Shown one piece after another: positions 50,543 through 61,841 of a stretch of 64,000 bases of DNA. How positions within the stretch are numbered: position 1 is the stretch's first letter; each line of letters opens with the position of its first letter. The notes under the pieces are model-generated. The model was not told where the DNA came from, did not search any database, and was given only the letters and a program-made list of their open reading frames with translations. A program made the translations under genes and the position numbers. Origin of the DNA: Trichoplax sp. H2 (Eukaryota > Placozoa > Uniplacotomia > Trichoplacea); the NCBI GenBank assembly GCA_003344405.1, contig NOWV01000198.1, positions 1 through 64,000 on the forward strand, written 5' to 3'.

Positions 50543-52896
50543 ATTACATGTCTTCCTCGGAATCTGTATCCATTACTAAAATATCGCCGACCTATAAAAT
50601 TCATTATAAAGAGGCTTTATTATCAATCATTTGACAGTAACTACTTTAAGAATTCAGAACGCGTAAACATATCATGCCTTATCGGTAGGATTCGGAATAG
50701 AGGTAACTGATCCAGCGTAGAATACAGATTTTATCTACAAAGTTAAAGACGATATGCAATATAGCAATACAATTATATTGTTATCAATTTACAACATTTT
50801 GCAATAAATGAGGTTCAGGCAATGTTCAGTTTACAACCTTTTTATGAGGTGGTGTTCCAGGGATAAATGCATCACCATCGGAATCTACATCTTTTCGTGG
50901 TCATAAGCACATTGCAAAAAATGTAAACGTAAAGATGTGGTAATAGTTTTGTCAGTTATAGATTACATCATTAAGACTGGCTCACCTTCTTCTTCATTGC
51001 TTTTCTGAGTTATCTGAGCTAAGTGTGCAGATGAACTGATAAAGAATTAAGACATGAGTATTTTTCTAGTTTTTGAATTGTAAGGGTCTAGTGGAAAATT
51101 TAGTAGCCGGGTACGTCTCTTTTTACCGTTTATCCTGCGTCGCTGAATCATCTTCAAGATTTGATTTTTCTAAGATAGAGTCTTCGATAATGTGACAATG
51201 GGAATCGTCTAGATTGGTTGTCTATGATTTAAGATTAATAGTCCAAGCAATATAAATAATGTGAAATAATGTTCATTGCCGTACAAAATCTGTACTGCTA
51301 CCTACATTTTGATGAAAAGCATTGCTCCTTTGCGATGGGGTATCGGTATCAACTAAGCTAGCCAATACGAAATCAGCTGTAAATGTATTCTCTTTCGCGA
51401 TATGAAACATGATTGGCCTACCGTGTATTACAAATCATTAGCTATAGCCTCTATTTACATCATTATCAGCATAGTAAGAACGAGAATTATCGCTATCTAT
51501 TGCCTAGAAAAGTAACTCATACTTTCCAGCCGATTCAAAGTGCATGGAAATAGGCTGGCCGGTATATTCGCCAAAACTAACAATGGCCTTTTGGAATATT
51601 AAAATACATCAGTACGATTACGATAGTTATATTCGATATTAAAGATAACATTTATTTTAATTCATTGAAATATATATGGAGATAATATCTCATCTAATAC
51701 ATCTCTTGCAAGATCTTACACGGAATTCTTTCAGGCAGAAAGTAATGTCACCTTCCGTCTTGACATCGTAAGATAAGAATTCATGGGTAGCCAGATTCAT
51801 TTCTGTATATAGCATTTTACTTAATTCTATGCAGGGAAATAATTAGTAACAAAAATTTTACTGCTTGGAACATACTTTCACAGCTCATTACTAATAACCA
51901 ATGTAAAGGAATATAAAGTACCTGCTTGATCTTCAACATAGTTCTTAATGATAATATTTTCTTTCGTAGCAACAAGTGTAATTTCTTCTTGCGAAGCGTG
52001 GAAGTTACATATAGTATTGCTGAATATCCTTTTGTGATCAAGTCATAGTTAATCCGTTATTGAACTGAAATACTCGCTAAAAATTTGTTGGATTTAACTA
52101 TCAACTGGATTATCAATTCTTATATTTATGAATATGTCATACTTGGGCAGCGAAACGATTGCATTCGGGCAGTCGTCTTTTGTAAACATTGCTTCCAAGC
52201 TTTCGCAATCTTGTAAAAGGAGATCGAAAGCTTTTCTTATTCCTAGGTACAGGTTAATAAAAGTTATGAAATAATATCAATCGTAGTGTTTAGTAATAAA
52301 AGTATTACACCGCAGTCCTATCTTGTAACTAACCGAAACGACATTCTAGTAAAAATTTTAGACGATTTTCATTTCCATCTAGAGTAATCGAGCAGCTGTT
52401 TACATTTTTATCCGTACTTGATGATCTGAAGATATTCAGGCAAGGCTATTTTCGTTGTACGGTCAACAAAGAAATCAACATGTCAGTTTTTATTACCGAA
52501 TTGTCTTGTGTGCAGTGCTTCAGCATGACTAACGATATATTAATTTAGTGCATTTACCTTCATATTGATTTTGCACTTTAAAATGCTGTCACTGCCACCA
52601 GAGTCTGATTCTCGAACGCGAAAAGTTGAAAAGAAGCGCGATTTGAATTCCATTCGGGAATAAGCGGAACGGGATGAGTTTACTGTTCGTAAATCGATCT
52701 GCAAGAGATCATTGTTTGGTTTTACTCATTTTGCCACGGTACCACTATTATTGTCAAAGTATTTTTATAAATAAATAAATTTACATACGCCATTTTCATT
52801 AATCTGGACATAGAGTTCGTCTCCAACTTTAGATAGACATTGAATAGCTTTACCAAAAACTACATGATAAGAATTGCTCTTTAGATTACAGAACAT
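50543..52896 (-). CDS. RAD9A: RAD9 checkpoint clamp subunit
   Basis: RAD9 forms the ring-shaped 9-1-1 clamp with HUS1 and RAD1, is loaded at damaged DNA, and recruits TopBP1 to activate ATR. The first exon, 52789-52896, encodes MFCNLKSNSYHVVFGKAIQC and SKVGDELYVQINENG. The second, 52558-52698, reads DLRTVNSSRSAYSRMEF, the hallmark RTVNSSRSAY motif, and ILKCKINMK. Later exons give SCSITLDGNENRLKFLLECR, DCESLEAMFTKDDCPNAI, ITLVATKENIIIKNY, TEMNLATHEFLSYD, and GDITFCLKEFR followed by EYTGQPISMHFES. The C-terminal tail has PGTPPHKK and ends in an acidic serine stretch (MDTDSEEDM), matching the phosphorylated tail that binds TopBP1. The stop is at 50543. Some tail exons were not phased. Vertebrates have RAD9A and RAD9B; a single early-animal gene may be co-orthologous to both. 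Confidence 0.92.
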
Positions 52897-53596
52897 TGTT
52901 AAAATCTGAGTATTGTACGTATGATTTATCTATCTTGCATACTGCGCGGGCTTTACTGCTCGCTCGCACACGTATTGAAGTCACTGATTGATCATTTGCA
53001 TAATGACCGTAAAAATATTCCTGTGTAAGAAATGGGGTAACAGCTAACACTAATCTATGATAACTTACATATCAGTAATACCGTATATAACAGAACTGTT
53101 GCTGCTGTTGTGCATCTAATTCATTCAATACCGTACTGTGCAAGTTGATTGATTATATATTGGACTAAGGCAGCACAATTTCGTGTTTGGGGGAAAGATA
53201 ATATTTCTCACCCTTAACTGATTTTCCAGGGATAACCGCAATAGCGGAGAATGCCATAGTATTCGACATTGTGCCTACAGTTGGAGATATGAATGGGACA
53301 GCGATCAGTTTACTCAGATATCAATTACTGTACTTATCAGTGAAATAAAGTTCATTTTCACACACCTCTACACAAATATCAACACAAGTAGTTGCTTCTT
53401 GGCCTTTTAATCCGTCTATTAAGAACGTCTCTACAAATTTACTCCACCATCATGGTCGCCATATACGCCGAAAAACTTGCCAATCGCTGTGGATTATATC
53501 TTTCAAGCCAGCCAATGTTAGAAGTGGCTAGAGTACAATTCGAGTCAGTGACTGAATTTGGTAGGCAATGGCAGAATTTCAAGGGCAATCATTCAC

Positions 53597-54160
53597 AGTG
53601 AAATGACCTAGAATAGAGTGGCAGTCTAAGCTTAACTATTGCTATAAAATATGCTAGAACTGAATGATATCCTAAAGTAAGCTTGAATTGGTTATGAAAT
53701 AAACTGGAATTGAATGAAGGTCTAACCTTGAATTTGTTACGAAATGAGCTGAATTGACTGGCAGTCTATGCTTGAATTTGCAATGAAAGGGGCACAGTGA
53801 AATGGCCGAGAATAAAATGATAGTCTGAAATTGAATTTTGCTATAAAATACGCTAGAATTGAATGACAACCCAAGGTGAGTTTGAATTAGCTATGAAATT
53901 GACTGGAATTGAATGATAGTCTAACCTTGAATTGGCTACGAAATAGGCTGGATTGATTGGCAGTCTATGCTTGAACTTGTAGTGAAATGGACTGGAATGG
54001 AATGGCAATGAACTAGGCTGGAATTGAATGGCAGTCAGTACTTGAAATTGCAGTGAAATGGGCTGGATTGGAATAGCGGTCGATGCTTGAATTGGCTATG
54101 AAATGGACTGGAGTGGAATAGCAGTCTAAGCTTGAATTTGCGGCCAATGGCGATCACTGC
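53597..54160. repeat. Short-unit satellite (GAAATGGACTGGAATTGAATGG type)
   Basis: About ten copies of a roughly 50-55 bp unit follow a pattern like GAAATGGACTGGAATTGAAT, GGCAGTCTAAGCTTGAATTT and GCTAT. A higher-order period of about 200 bp is visible: 53597-53665 resembles 53797-53865 in detail. It ends about 110 bp before the palindrome cluster of the CCDC86 promoter. Confidence 0.8.
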
Positions 54161-54269
54161 CGGTCAAGCTGAAATGGAAAGTAAGAAGTTTGTGGTTACT
54201 ATGGATATGAAATGACCGATCATGTTCGTTCTTGCATACCGCAACCTGAGGCTGCAAGGCAAACGAAAT

Positions 54270-54427
54270 ACAGTACAGTACAGTACCGGTACTGTTCTAC
54301 TGTCTAGTGGTACAGTACAGTGTAATACCGTACAGTACAGTACTGTCATGGAGCTGCAGATATCGTACTGTACTGTACACTGTACACTGTACAGTTCGTG
54401 GTTGGAGTACTGTACTGTACCAGTACT
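54270..54427. repeat. GTAC(A/T)GTAC palindrome cluster upstream of CCDC86
   Basis: Overlapping CAGTACAGTACAGTACCGGTAC, GGTACAGTACAGTG and GTACTGTACTGTACACTGTAC-type units (each cut short here) fill most of this stretch. It ends about 33 bp before the CCDC86 start codon at 54460, so it must be in the promoter or 5' untranslated region. Two apparent open frames running through it are chance frames. Confidence 0.85.
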
Positions 54428-54459
54428 TCAGCATTCAACGGATTGCTTTGACGTTCAAA

Positions 54460-56156
54460 ATGGCTGGAAGCGATATTCAAGTTGGTGAGGAGAAGCACAA
54501 TCATGCTGTCAGAGGAAGACGGAAATCGGGACGCGTTTGGAAAGAGCAACATGCCAGGTAGAATACTTCATTAATCTTGATGTGAATTTGAACTTTTTGG
54601 GGAAAGGAGACGGTACGTTAGGTAGCATAGCACATGAGCAGCTCAAGCTTGTAAGATGCACTTTACTACTGGAAGTGTGCAGCGGATTTTTACCTGGACG
54701 ATATGGGGATTACATGTAATAGAATCCGATGTTGGTATAGGGATGGAAAGAAGATTGCATGACGGTCAATTTCTAAATAATTTGTGGCAATGTAGAGATA
54801 GAATTTAGTATTGTACTCGTAGACTTGATGCAAAGTGATATTATAATAGGTAGTGCACAGATACTAGTACGAAAGCGATGCATTTTTCATCTGTGTGATA
54901 GTAGTATAAAGATGGAGACAACATTTCCTCTCGATCTGTTCCTAAAGAATAGGTCGTAGTGTAGAGATAGGGTTTAGTCTCGTGTAGATTTGATGTAAAG
55001 TGACCTACTGTACGTGATAGCTTCGTTGTTCGCCATAGCTTTAAAATGGATAGTTTAGAGTAAGAGGGATGGAAGGGAGTACTGGATAACTCCAATTTGA
55101 GCTCATACTCATTATACGATAAAATCTCAACAGGAGCAATGCAAAAATGAATGTCAAGCCCTTGCGTTCATCCTGGAAGGCGAAAATGAATAAGAAATTA
55201 ACTAACCAATCCATTAAAGATTTTGAGAGAGAGCTTAAAGATACCGACCGAAAAGCAAAGGAAGTAAGTTCATGAACTAGTAACTGACATTTAAATCATT
55301 CCAATGTAACAGCTATATGATTGATAAAGCTCGTTAGCGTCATAAGCTAATTAAATCAATCGTTCCTCTGGTAAAATTTTCTGATTGATTATATTTGTCA
55401 TCCAATATCTGGATTTCAAATCAATTCCCTCCAGCATTGAACTGAAACCATTCAACAGGAATCCTAGCTATTCTCTCAGTTTATCTTGCGTAGTGATCAG
55501 AATTTTAGTGTGGCAGCTAGCTGCTCTTTACAAGTAATCGCTATCATAACCTACATACGTATATGTTATCAGTTACTATCGTTTGCGGATGCATATAAGA
55601 AACTGGGAACCAATCTTTTGAATATATAGTATGGAAATATATATATATATATACTGTGCGTGTATATAGCTACTAGTGGTCTATTTCTGGTACAGCGTAT
55701 CAGTTCATATCAGTACAGACTCCTCAAACCTTAGCTATTTAATACATTCCAAATGTAACAGAGGCAGTCATTTTGCTGTCCAGTTGGTCGAGATGAATAC
55801 TACGCTGAATAGACAGTAGTCACGACTATGATAACTACGGAACATATTCTAATCTAGGAGAAAAGACTAATCATGGAGGCCAGGAAAAAGCTCAAGGAAG
55901 AAAATGCTAGAAAGGCAGAAATCGTGCAAGTGGTAAATAGACTATGTTTTGTAAAATTTACAGCAACTATATCCATCGTTTTGCAATACTGTAGATAATT
56001 CATTATCACAGAAATACTATAAATTATGTCATTGCTTGAAAGAACGTGATATGTATCTTATAAAGTAACCTTTATTTCATTGAATAATAGATTACTAAAT
56101 CCAGCACACTGAAGAAAATGAAGAAAAAACATTTAAAAACTATCAGAATGGGATAA
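54460..56156 (+). CDS. CCDC86: CCDC86 / Cgr1-family rRNA processing protein, 4 exons
   Basis: Cgr1 proteins are nucleolar factors for 60S ribosomal subunit rRNA processing; animal CCDC86 also coats mitotic chromosomes. Exons: 54460-54557, 55134-55263, 55858-55932, 56091-56156, all in phase, giving 122 residues. Exon 1 ends with RGRRKSGRVWKEQHA, matching the KSGRVWKD motif just before the Cgr1 domain. Exon 2 carries KPLRSSWKAKMNKK and IKDFERELKD. Exons 3-4 carry the basic coiled coil (KKLKEENARKAEIVQVITKS, then STLKKMKKKHLKTIR). The protein is far shorter than vertebrate CCDC86 (about 360 residues) and close to fungal Cgr1 (about 120): only the core domain is present. An alternative start within exon 2 (55147) would lose the conserved KSGRVWK motif, so the upstream ATG is preferred. 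Confidence 0.9.
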
Positions 56157-56384
56157 ATAGATATTTTACTATTAGAATAACATACGATTTACTTAATCAG
56201 TGCAATGTACATAACAGTGTAAAGCACCCTGATTATCCGTTATTGTTACGATTGGGCAACAATGTCTTTGGATATTTATATAAAGTATGTGAAAATTGAT
56301 GAGGATTTTTTAGATGTTATATACAATTGTAAAAGATAATAGTATGACAATCATGGCAGTCAATATAATACGTTTTTATAAGAC

Positions 56385-57473
56385 TCATTCCTTATCATGG
56401 CTGTCGTAATGCTCCACTAACTTTGAATAAACCACATGTGATACACCTGTAATTAGTGTTTGATTTAAAAATTCTAATACTAATTGCACGATAGGCCATT
56501 TTGCATCGCTGATATCATGATTACCGTTGGCCATCCATGTTTGCAACAATACAATCATTTCTATCGGGAAAATTTTGATGATATCTCTCGCTGGAGGGAG
56601 ATCATCGATGCAATGAATATGCCTAGATTTAAAACTATCAACAACGCCATTTACATCTGGTTGCATAGTATGAAATACTTTGCCTATCCATTCACAATAG
56701 GACTGTAGAGCTGACTTTTGGTCATTTTTGTTCACAATATTGTTAGCATAATCAATCATTACCTTCCAAGGAATTTCTTCCCACTTTTGCTGATAGAATA
56801 ATACTAAGGTAGCAACGAGAACTTTCTCTAGTGTATTCATTGCTATGCTAGGGATAGAGAGGTTTAACTTAGAGCATATATCTTTAACGATAGCGTCAAT
56901 AAATGATGTTATATTATCAGGACGTGTATAACTTGCTTCAACATTACTATTCCGAATTGGACTGGAGCCAATCTGATCAGCTGGTATGAGTTGGACATGT
57001 AGATCTTGAGTCAGAGATAGATCATGCTCTCTAGCCAGCCATGTATCCTGTAAACTTATTAATATAGATTTTTGACAACTCCTGGACAAGAGTTCGAAGG
57101 CTGCTTTAAAGACACCTTGAATACTATAAAACCATACACCATTGGAGGTCCCACGGATGCCTTTGATGCTTATATTATCCATGGTTAACTTAGTTGCTAG
57201 ACCCTCTTTTGCATAATTTGAATGAACTCGAGGTAAATTCTCTGTTCTGATGCTGGATGATTTTAATACATCAGCACCCAAGTATAATGGAATACATTGG
57301 CTGTCTTCTATCAACATCGTACTTACATATTGATATTTTATCAAGTAGATTACGCGAAGCTGCAGAGTACCTACATCGATTGTTGCTAAACTAATTCTAT
57401 TCATAGCAGAGCGTTCAATGTCTGCTAGGGAATGAGTAAAAATTTGTAACTCTTTCTCTTCCAGATGTGCCAC
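56385..57473 (-). CDS. Unrecognised 362-residue intronless protein
   Basis: One long uninterrupted minus-strand frame, well above chance length in this AT-rich DNA, starting MAHLEEKELQIFTHSLADIE and ending HYDSHDKE. It has no signal peptide and no obvious transmembrane helix, zinc finger or nucleotide-binding loop. The N-terminal half looks like mixed alpha/beta with hydrophobic strands (KSILISLQDTWLA, DLHVQLIPADQ). The C-terminal half looks helical (LEKVLVATLVLFYQQKWEEI, VLEFLNQTLITGVSHVVYSK). I do not recognise the family. It starts about 660 bp from TXNDC17, head to head, and may share its promoter, and its 3' end lies 230 bp from the 3' end of CCDC86. Lack of introns contrasts with the neighbours. 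It is probably a real, soluble, lineage-divergent protein. Confidence 0.78.
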   Translation of the reverse strand: MAHLEEKELQIFTHSLADIERSAMNRISLATIDVGTLQLRVIYLIKYQYVSTMLIEDSQCIPLYLGADVLKSSSIRTENLPRVHSNYAKEGLATKLTMDNISIKGIRGTSNGVWFYSIQGVFKAAFELLSRSCQKSILISLQDTWLAREHDLSLTQDLHVQLIPADQIGSSPIRNSNVEASYTRPDNITSFIDAIVKDICSKLNLSIPSIAMNTLEKVLVATLVLFYQQKWEEIPWKVMIDYANNIVNKNDQKSALQSYCEWIGKVFHTMQPDVNGVVDSFKSRHIHCIDDLPPARDIIKIFPIEMIVLLQTWMANGNHDISDAKWPIVQLVLEFLNQTLITGVSHVVYSKLVEHYDSHDKE

Positions 57474-58131
57474 TATTGGTCAGTCGGTCTCGCCTTGAAT
57501 CTTCAATATACACTATGCAGCACGGGCGTGGGTATACATAACTTACTCTCGAATTAATTCTTACAAGGCTTGTAGGGCCTTGTAGATATTATTAAGTGCA
57601 ACAACTTTCAACTATGCTTATCATTATTCCATCCAGTTAGCAATAGCCTCGCTCTCTAGCAATCTACAACCTGTATTTTCTATAGAATTTGGACTTCTAA
57701 ACTACAGCACAGTAGTGTTTTGAATTAACCTATCGTCGATGTTGATTGATTCAAAGCTCACTGTATAGTCGTCGAGAATCCAAAGTCAGTAAAAGAACAA
57801 GCAGCAATTGTCAATTTGTCACTGCAGTTATTAACAATTATCTAACATGCAGTACTCGATTTACTGCAGAAGTCCATCCTTCTGGACTGCTGTACACAGG
57901 GACTAGTCTGGAGAACGGTTCGGTTCGGTTCAATACCTTTACGATCTACTATATATCAGGGACTAAAAGGAGAGACGGCGTAATACCGTACTGTACTGTA
58001 CTGTACGCTAATGTCACAAGCACTTGCGCAGTTGGAAGTCCCTAACTGATTAGAGTCTCTGTCTGTTTACTGTAGTTTGAGACCAGGGCCCCCACTTTAC
58101 CTTTCTAATACGCTCGGTTTCCTAGACAATC
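57474..58131. promoter_or_regulatory. Candidate bidirectional promoter with GTAC palindromes
   Basis: The region separates the divergent starts of the 362-residue gene (57473, minus) and TXNDC17 (58132, plus). At 57988-58006 lies GTACTGTACTGTACTGTAC, three overlapping palindromes, about 126 bp before the TXNDC17 start. A short direct repeat, GGTTCGGTTCGGTTC, precedes it near 57917. No coding sequence is evident. Confidence 0.5.
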
Positions 58132-60004
58132 ATGGCGAGACTAGCGGTCGTAGGCCTTAAGGAGCTTTTACAAGTTATTGCAGAGAACAAGAGCCGTTAC
58201 TCGACAATTTTTGTCCAATATTACGGAGATCATGATGATCATGGCCTTAGTTGGTGTCCAGATTGTGTAAAAGGTAAGTTACATGCTAATACTGGAAGAT
58301 CGAAGCTTTTGCAGGCATGTTACAGTGAATGACAGTATTCTTAACATGTTCTAGTCAAATAGATCGTGGCTTGGTTGAAATATTGCTCTCCACTCAGATT
58401 GAACTCTGTGTACGATAATTAGATTAAACTGTTAGTCACATTGCTATAGGAAGTCGTTGCTATTCTATCGCTCCACAGTAAGCTTTACTTTAAGTATATA
58501 AATGATATTTTACAGAACTAATTAGCTAATTATCTTACTCGAAATACTGCACTCTCTTACTATTCTTCTCCATCCAAAGTGATACTAATAACTCACTAAT
58601 AGCACTCATTTTTGAGTAGGACAGAGATTTAGTAGTCCTTGACTGTACGTATCATAGTGCAAACGCATTCAGTAGCTTTATCTTATTGATGAATTGAACT
58701 TCATTACATGATCAGTTAAAAACGTATTTCGACAAAGTAACCTTGTCTATCAATGCCATCATAAATTTGTATGTTGATTTCGTACTGTAGAGCTTCGTCA
58801 TTTGTTAAAGGGTATCGAAATTAAGCTGTATCTGCAAATAGTATGACGCTAATTTTGTCATCAGTTAAAGGATATCAAAATTAAGCTGTATCTGTAAATA
58901 GTATTATACCGAACAGGTGCTTTACTAGTAAGCATGATCTGTTCTACTGACCAGAGGACAAAGTAGAGTACATTGCTCTTCTGAGTTATTCTAGCAGCTG
59001 GCACTCTAGTGGCGGCCTAGAAATACACTTCTATGCTAATTTAACTTAGGATTGCGACTACTACTACGAAAAAAATGATTGACAATAATTAATTACAGTA
59101 TTAGACGTTGTACAAATCGAAATAAATGATACTAATGACTATGTTTGGTAAATACATTCCATTTAGCTGAACCCATTATCGACAAAATTTTCAGTGAACT
59201 GAAGGATAACGTGCTGTTAGTTTCCTGTGCTGTTGGAGACCGACCAAAGTACAGTATTAAACTTTCAATTTTTATAATGGCTTTTAACTTAATCCATAGA
59301 TATGTAGTCACATACACGAGACATTTAAAAGTTTTTAATCAATGATTCTTTCAACGTTAATTGAAGAGGGTAATGTAACACAGAATTCGACGTCAATGTG
59401 TATCATGCGTCAGCGTTAACATCAATTTATATATGAACATTAATTGTTATCATGATTAAGGTGGAAAGATCAAGAGAATGAATTTAGAAAACATGAAATC
59501 ATTCAGCTGAAGTCTATTCCAACCTTAATCGAATGGGGAACTGTAAGATATTTTACTTGAATTAATAAAATAAAATACATGGAGATGAACTAACAAACAA
59601 CGCCGTGATTACAGTTATATTACATTATGACAATAGTAAGTAACAGTCCGTCGATTTTAACCGTTAATTCCTTCACTTAATTCTGCACATGAAAAGTATG
59701 GTAAAAAATTAACGATAGATGAATAATTTCGTTCAGTGTTACAGACAATTTGTAATTGCTATAGCATATCCATAGAATGTATGACATTAATGCCGCATAA
59801 AATAAGACAGTAATTACAAATGCATAGGTATTTTGTTTACATGAAGTCGTTATGAGGTCAATATAAAATGAAGGGATTAGAAAGATCCAGTATAACCTAA
59901 AGTAGTCTAATTTCAAGTTTTCATTTATTTTACAGGATCGTACGGTAATTGAAGAAGATTGTCGAGATGAAAGCCTAGTTAAACAGTTTTTTCGATTAAA
60001 GTAG
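58132..60004 (+). CDS. TXNDC17: Thioredoxin domain-containing protein 17 (TRP14), 4 exons
   Basis: TRP14 is a small cytosolic disulfide reductase that uses electrons from thioredoxin reductase and reduces cystine and protein disulfides. Exons: 58132-58273, 59167-59248, 59461-59542, 59936-60004, all in phase, giving 124 residues; human is 123. The active site is WCPDC (residues 42-46), the TRP14 signature that replaces WCGPC, inside SWCPDCVKAEPIID. Further matches are VSCAVGDRPKWKDQENEFRK and IPTLIEWGT, which has the conserved cis-proline before Thr. The C-terminus is EEDCRDESLVKQFFRLK. Intron 1 is about 0.9 kb. An antisense open frame of 129 codons (59677-60066) overlaps the last exon and is considered chance. 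Confidence 0.95.
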
Positions 60005-60130
60005 TTTCTTGCAAGGTCCTGGTTATGGCGATTTAAAAATTCAACTAGTCGTCTTATTTGGAACATAGTTAATTACATAGTTATTGCATAGCGTTATCAT
60101 GAGTTGGCAATATCTTGTGCTTGTTCACGA

Positions 60131-61022
60131 TTAATCTTCCTTACTGATATCTCCATGTTTCATTCTTGCGATGCTTTGCAAAACATCGTCAAATCTTGTC
60201 ATTTTATCACGTTTACTTCTGTTAGTCATGGAAGTTATTTTGACAGGCCGTAGTAAGTCCTCTTCCGCATCGATATCATCGAATATATCAAAGCTACAAT
60301 AACAAATACGGAGAGATCACGATTGCAATTTGGTATATCTGTTTATGTGACTAATATACTGCGCAAATACGTACAGTACTATAATCGTTAATAAATGCGA
60401 GGCTACAAATCTACTGTATATTGATTGGACTGAGTATTAAAACAATCAATCACCGATATTGCTTATAATTTTCAATTTTATTGGCATAAAGTGCGTAACA
60501 GATACTGTCGCACCGTGGCCATTATTCAATCATAGCAATTTGTCGTACTGTTCGTTGTCTAGCATCTTCTGGTTTACTTTCAAGTACTGTATACCGTATA
60601 GTGATGACGTTTAGAAGTCAATCAGTAAAGTTTGATCTGAATAATACCTCAATAAACGTACAGTATTGTGATCGATAAGAGTTAAGACCAACGAATCTGT
60701 ATTACTAGCATTGTTCTGTTAAGCCCAATTCATAGCAAATCTTACTGAGATAAAGATCTCAAAATCTCAATCTTACAAATAGAATCTTTCAAGCATGCTA
60801 TACGAACATATCCTACCTACTGCTTTCTTGAATAGTTTGACTTTGGTGCCTGGCCTCTGTTATTAGCATATTTTGGCCATGACTCTGATCAGGCTTAGGC
60901 TGCTTAGCATTTTGTTTAGGGCTCGGGTATCTACGGGTTAATTCTAATGTACCTTCCTTGTGTATTTTTTCGTATAAAGAGGCTATTTCGGTATCGTCCA
61001 AACCTTTCAAAGTTTCAGTCAT
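60131..61022 (-). CDS. Unrecognised 122-residue two-exon protein
   Basis: Two minus-strand exons, 60817-61022 and 60131-60293, join in phase with good splice signals. The protein starts MTETLKGLDDTEIASLYEKI and ends MKHGDISKED. The N-terminal half has a helical acidic segment (DDTEIASLYEKIHKEGTLEL) and then a polar, Pro/Gln-rich linker (YPSPKQNAKQPKPDQSHG). Exon 2 has a short acidic motif (FDIFDDIDAEEDLLRP) and a basic helix (RSKRDKMTRFDDVLQSIARM). There is no signal peptide or membrane segment, so a small nuclear or cytosolic adaptor is likely. I do not recognise the family. The gene is tail to tail with TXNDC17 (126 bp apart). A GTACAGTAC lies in its intron (60371) and a GTACTGTAC about 290 bp upstream (61310). 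Confidence 0.7.
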
Positions 61023-61841
61023 TTTGATTAATTAACTGGTGGAGTACAGTTATCAACTCAATGCTTGCAAATATCCTAGAGTCAGCATTCCATGCAGTAG
61101 ACAATCGTTGATGCTGTTCTATTTCAATGAGTTTAATTTATCTGCTTGCACTTTATTTCTCTTAATTACTTCAATGGCAGGTTCGCTATGGGGGCCAATA
61201 AAAAGGGTACCAAGTAGATCGGAATATTTGCTGGAGATTGTTGTATAAGCACTTGCATATAGTCTGTATGGCTATGTGTTGTACACTTGTAGTCTGTAGA
61301 TTAATTAACGTACTGTACGCCGCGTCATTAATATTATCGAGCTTCGTGCAGTCCACTTGCCAGCTCTCGATCAGTTGCTCCTTCCGCCTTGAACAACAGA
61401 ACTTCAATTCACAGAACACCTTGACAAAGATACCATAAAATCTTTAGGGTAACCTGAACATTTTAAATTATAAGTTGAAAGCTTACTTCATTATCCGCTA
61501 GAGCGTGAAGGTAGAATATTGGACTTACTCAAGATTGGATCATTTCATTAAGAGTCGACTGCCCCACTTGCAACCACAGCCATCTTGACCATCTCCTTCA
61601 GGGTAAAACCGTCCATCTGGTGTTTACGTTTTGAAGCGGCGCGGCACTATTACAGTACATTACAGTACTGTACAGTACACTGTACGCTACTGTACTGTAC
61701 TGTAGTTCCCGCGCAAACTCGGTCCGTACTATACTGTAGGAGTCCACAATGCCATGGAAACTAGTCAGTGAAATCCGATCAGATTACTCATTGCACTACG
61801 GACTTGCGGACTGTCTGCTATGAGCTAACAAATTCCAAAAT
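61023..61841. promoter_or_regulatory. Divergent intergenic region with palindromes
   Basis: The region lies between the starts of the 122-residue gene (minus) and the 305-residue gene (plus). It has one GTACTGTAC at 61310-61318 and a dense cluster at 61651-61704. The short open frames here have no motifs. Higher GC than the surroundings around 61630-61780 (for example GAAGCGGCGCGGCACT). Confidence 0.5.
61651..61704. repeat. GTAC(A/T)GTAC palindrome cluster
   Basis: Consists of TACAGTACATTACAGTACTG, then TACAGTACACTGTACGCTAC and TGTACTGTACTGTAG in series. It lies about 140 bp upstream of the inferred start codon at 61842. Confidence 0.85.

Larger units (their letters stand above)
52897..54459. 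other. Intergenic between RAD9 and CCDC86
   Basis: This interval contains the divergent 5' flanks of RAD9 (minus) and CCDC86 (plus). Within it are a short-unit satellite (53597-54160) and a palindrome cluster (54270-54427). A partial GTACTGTGC lies about 240 bp upstream of RAD9. The open frame at 53392-53601 shows no recognisable motif. Confidence 0.55.

Noticed and set aside
59677-60066. 129-codon minus-strand frame with a hydrophobic middle
   Set aside because: It overlaps the last TXNDC17 exon antisense and has no recognisable domain or splice partner.
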